IMG/VR virus record: IMGVR_UViG_3300034062_004592
Coordinates: 1-64,000 of that record
Reading direction: 5' to 3' (one strand)
From: a virus
Length of the DNA: 64,000 nucleotides
The position numbers and the translations under genes were made by a program. Positions 62,013 to 64,000 of this stretch are shown here, one piece after another; position 1 is the first letter of the stretch; the number at the start of each line of letters is the position of its first letter. The notes under the pieces were generated by a model. It made no database searches. It saw only the letters and a list, made by a program, of their open reading frames with translations, and had not been told where the DNA came from.

Positions 62013-62204
62013 TTACTCAGCAGTTTCTTCTGCCACAACTTCGGGAGTAATGGCTTCCTCTTCGGATTCTGGTTCAAACTCCAGAGTATCAACCAGTTTG
62101 CCAATGAGTTCAGCGGCAAACGCAATAAGGTTGCAGTCACCTGTGGCACGTGCAGAACCAAAGGAGTTGATGGCGGAAACCAGTTGAGACTTTTTGCAGG
62201 CCAT
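62013..62204 (-). CDS. Small protein with acidic tail, unknown
   Basis: 63 aa (begins MACKKSQLVSAINSFGSARA), helical with a Glu-rich C-terminus. Not recognised. Confidence 0.55.
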   Translation of the reverse strand: MACKKSQLVSAINSFGSARATGDCNLIAFAAELIGKLVDTLEFEPESEEEAITPEVVAEETAE

Positions 62205-62240
62205 GTCAGTCAGTTAGCTTACGTAAAATATAGCAAATAA

Positions 62241-62564
62241 TCACCAGGGGATGCCAGCCGCTGATGTCGGGTTGAGCTTTTGTTGAATCTGGTTGTTCAA
62301 ACCTTCTTCAATGGAAACAACTTGATCGACGCCAAGTGTTGCCAGTAACCAACCAACGACTTGCGATTTGGTCAATTGATTGTACGGCGTAAAGGAACCG
62401 GAGCCTGGCTCACCTAGCCCAACGCTGCCGTAAACACTGGCTGCTTCACCGCTTTCTTCCAGGGATGCAGTCCAGTGGATCTTGTAAACGGCACCGTCCG
62501 GGCATGTGTCTCCATCAGGAAGATGACGCTCAAGCTGTGCAATATCCCAGGTAACAGTAGACAT
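62241..62564 (-). CDS. Conserved-looking phage protein, unknown
   Basis: 107 aa (begins MSTVTWDIAQLERHLPDGDT). WTASLEESGEAASVYGSVGL and FTPYNQLTKSQVVGWLLATL are well-ordered blocks I associate with cyanophage hypothetical proteins. No Shine-Dalgarno. Function unknown. Confidence 0.55.
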   Translation of the reverse strand: MSTVTWDIAQLERHLPDGDTCPDGAVYKIHWTASLEESGEAASVYGSVGLGEPGSGSFTPYNQLTKSQVVGWLLATLGVDQVVSIEEGLNNQIQQKLNPTSAAGIPW

Positions 62565-62616
62565 GTTGATAAATGTTTTTCTTATTTTAACGGTTTGTTG
62601 ATTTAAGCAACCTTAG

Positions 62617-63195
62617 TTAAAAACCAATTTCCAAAAATGAATGTCTTTCTGTTGACACAAACCCACTTCGTGCTTGCCTTACAGAAATCCAGTACGGCAG
62701 AATACCAATCTTACGCCACATCCAGGCTCTCCATGTGTCGATTTTGATGTGAGTGGCATCGGATGCTTTGTAGGAATCACCATCTTGGTAGCTGTGACCC
62801 TCAATGGGAACACGGCCACCCCACACTTGCTTTGCAATGGCAAGCGCTCGTGGCATGTGGGAGGAATCAGTGACCACAAACAAACGTGTGATGCCAAGTC
62901 GACGCAACAACTTATAGGTATGAGTGAAGTTGGTGACAGTGTCCCAGGCCTGTATGTCGATTGCGATTCGACTGCGATCAATGCCAGCAGCATCGTAATA
63001 ACTGAGGCCATGGTCACCCCCTTCCGAGGAGATGACCACAGTTGCATTTGGATACTGCAGAGCAAGTTTAGCGGCCTTAGTTGCCCTGACCGGATTACCT
63101 CCCAAATGAAGAATAATATCCACGTGCTTACCAAGAAGAAAGGGCTGTACGTCGCCACGTATCTGTAGCAGTGCAGACGTAAATGTAGTTGGCAT
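62617..63195 (-). CDS. DUF218 (YdcF/SanA-like) protein
   Basis: 192 aa from ATG 63195 (GTG 63210 is an alternative). HVDIILHLGGNPVRATKAAK, ATVVISSEGG, VTNFTHTYKLLRRLGITRLF and VVTDSSHMPRALAIAKQVWG match DUF218. In bacteria such proteins affect the envelope. Overlaps the fibre gene start region by ~70 nt. Confidence 0.75.
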   Translation of the reverse strand: MPTTFTSALLQIRGDVQPFLLGKHVDIILHLGGNPVRATKAAKLALQYPNATVVISSEGGDHGLSYYDAAGIDRSRIAIDIQAWDTVTNFTHTYKLLRRLGITRLFVVTDSSHMPRALAIAKQVWGGRVPIEGHSYQDGDSYKASDATHIKIDTWRAWMWRKIGILPYWISVRQARSGFVSTERHSFLEIGF

Positions 63196-63895
63196 CCCAG
63201 CAGATTTCACCGGCGGTGCCAGTGGCGGTTGCTGATGCTGGAGTACGGGCAGTGCGCAGGCGAACGGTGTCAGAGTTTACATCTAATAGCGTGGAAGGAC
63301 TACTCGTCCCAATCCCCACGCGGCCAGCGCTGTCGATGCGGAAGCGTTCGGCATTCACTGTCCAGAGTGTTAATGCATTACTTTGATAACCTATGTATCC
63401 ATTTGGGTCGACACTGTTAACAAAACGTAGATATAAATCCGCGTTAGACGTTTGAAGTGTTGCGGGCGTAGTTGCGCTACCAGAAACGTGCAAAGATGTG
63501 CTAGGGCTACTCGTCCCAACCCCAAGTCTGCCCGTTGAATCAATAAAAATTCTTCCTGCACCACCAGTGCTAATACCTAAAATGTCAGTACCAGCACCAT
63601 ATAAGCCAGGTGCCACACTTGCGCCAACACCCACTTGAATACTTGGTGCACCAGCGCTTCCTGCTGGAGCTTTAATAATTGCACCAGAAATTTGTGTGGT
63701 GTAAACACCTGATGCAAAGTTGGCAGTTGTACCAGTTACCGTTGTAGCTTGGACATTTAAACCGGAGATGGTACCTGTTGCTGTTACGTTACCAGTAAAG
63801 GTAGGGTTTTGAACTAAACCTGAAATTGCTACACTCTTATCTCCGCCCGCATCTGTAAACGTAATCGTATCAACCTTGATAGTACCGTACGGCAT
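63128..63895 (-). CDS. Tail fibre-like protein
   Basis: 255 aa. Gly/Thr/Ser beta repeats with GRLGVGTSSPSTSLHVSG and RVGIGTSSPSTLLDV, the repeat found in phage fibres and cyanophage structural proteins. Likely fibre shaft. ATG at 63895. Confidence 0.75.
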   Translation of the reverse strand: MPYGTIKVDTITFTDAGGDKSVAISGLVQNPTFTGNVTATGTISGLNVQATTVTGTTANFASGVYTTQISGAIIKAPAGSAGAPSIQVGVGASVAPGLYGAGTDILGISTGGAGRIFIDSTGRLGVGTSSPSTSLHVSGSATTPATLQTSNADLYLRFVNSVDPNGYIGYQSNALTLWTVNAERFRIDSAGRVGIGTSSPSTLLDVNSDTVRLRTARTPASATATGTAGEICWDANYIYVCTATDTWRRTALSSW

Positions 63896-63933
63896 TGTTG
63901 CTTACCTGTTTTTACTTATTTTAAGCCAAAAAA

Positions 63934-64000
63934 TTAAGGAAGGATGATTAATGGTCCTTGAATTACAAAACCAGATGCACTACCAGAAACAACACCGGAG
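63934..64000 (-). CDS. Partial fibre-type protein, 3' end only
   Basis: Minus-strand frame open to the window edge, ending SGFVIQGPLIILP-stop at 63934. Composition matches a beta-rich fibre C-terminus. The rest lies outside the window. Confidence 0.5.
   Translation of the reverse strand, partial: SGVVSGSASGFVIQGPLIILP

Noticed and set aside
1-64000. CRISPR arrays, integrase, insertion sequences, rRNA
   Set aside because: No regular spaced repeats, tyrosine/serine recombinase motifs, transposase motifs or rRNA-like sequences were seen on reading both strands.

Overview
The window is one contiguous piece of a tailed double-stranded DNA phage genome, almost certainly a cyanophage. The virion block (terminase, portal, scaffold, capsid and a run of candidate internal virion proteins) marks it as a phage. 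A high-light-inducible (Hli) protein with the chlorophyll-binding ExxNGRxAM motif, an S-adenosylmethionine decarboxylase (SpeD), ThyX, and small GC-rich paralogues of a kind I associate with Synechococcus/Cyanobium and their phages point to a cyanobacterial host. I see no integrase, RNA polymerase or psbA in the window. The first and last genes are cut by the window edges.

Layout. (1) 1-17.4 kb, minus strand: virion morphogenesis. In transcription order it runs from a 683-aa virion protein at 17.4 kb through several glycine/alanine-rich candidate internal virion proteins, putative small and clear large terminase, portal, overlapping scaffold and major capsid protein, to a permuted M23 peptidase. 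(2) 17.5-42.1 kb, plus strand: early/replication block of about 60 small genes packed with ATGA/TGATG overlaps. It includes a PcfJ-like protein, tRNA-Leu(UAA), ThyX, a GP88-like protein, an endonuclease VII, a T7-type family A DNA polymerase, an SSB with two OB-fold-sized halves and the classic acidic tail, a SWIM zinc-finger protein and a Gp157-like protein. (3) 42.1-46.3 kb, minus: fibre/LamG/tail-chaperone cassette. (4) 46.4-47.9 kb, plus: Dps-like ferritin and a second unknown protein. (5) 47.9-51.5 kb, minus: HNH, DUF5872-like basic proteins, a methyltransferase-like protein and Hli. (6) 51.5-57.5 kb, plus: PD-(D/E)XK exonuclease, primase-helicase, SpeD and a glycosyltransferase, with an HNH-AP2 homing endonuclease on the minus strand. 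(7) 57.5-60.8 kb, plus: an origin-like nested inverted-repeat region, HNH proteins, a structural protein and a holin candidate. (8) 60.8-64 kb, minus: two-domain endolysin, a DUF218 protein and fibre proteins.

The most striking unexplained feature is RNA-level organisation in the early block. Six genes, including the SSB gene, are preceded 21-28 nt upstream of the ATG by a small element that folds as an H-type pseudoknot. Both helices change by compensatory substitution while the A-rich crossing loop (UAAAC) stays constant. Other early genes sit behind terminator-like hairpins followed by a second small hairpin, two of them behind a perfectly duplicated 30-bp element. Many early starts have no Shine-Dalgarno sequence but share an A/C-rich leader close to CAACTCAACC-ATG, whereas the late minus-strand genes I inspected often have AAGGA/GGAGG sites. 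Together this suggests a phage-specific post-transcriptional control system.

Other notable items are small paralogous gene cassettes flanked by 43-bp or 30-bp direct repeats and joined through a shared ATGACTGA stop/start junction, a 623-nt portal/scaffold overlap, a zinc-finger gene broken by a GT-tract frameshift, and a broken copy of the dps 5' end on the far side of the fibre cassette. All functional calls come from motif recognition by eye; no database search was possible.
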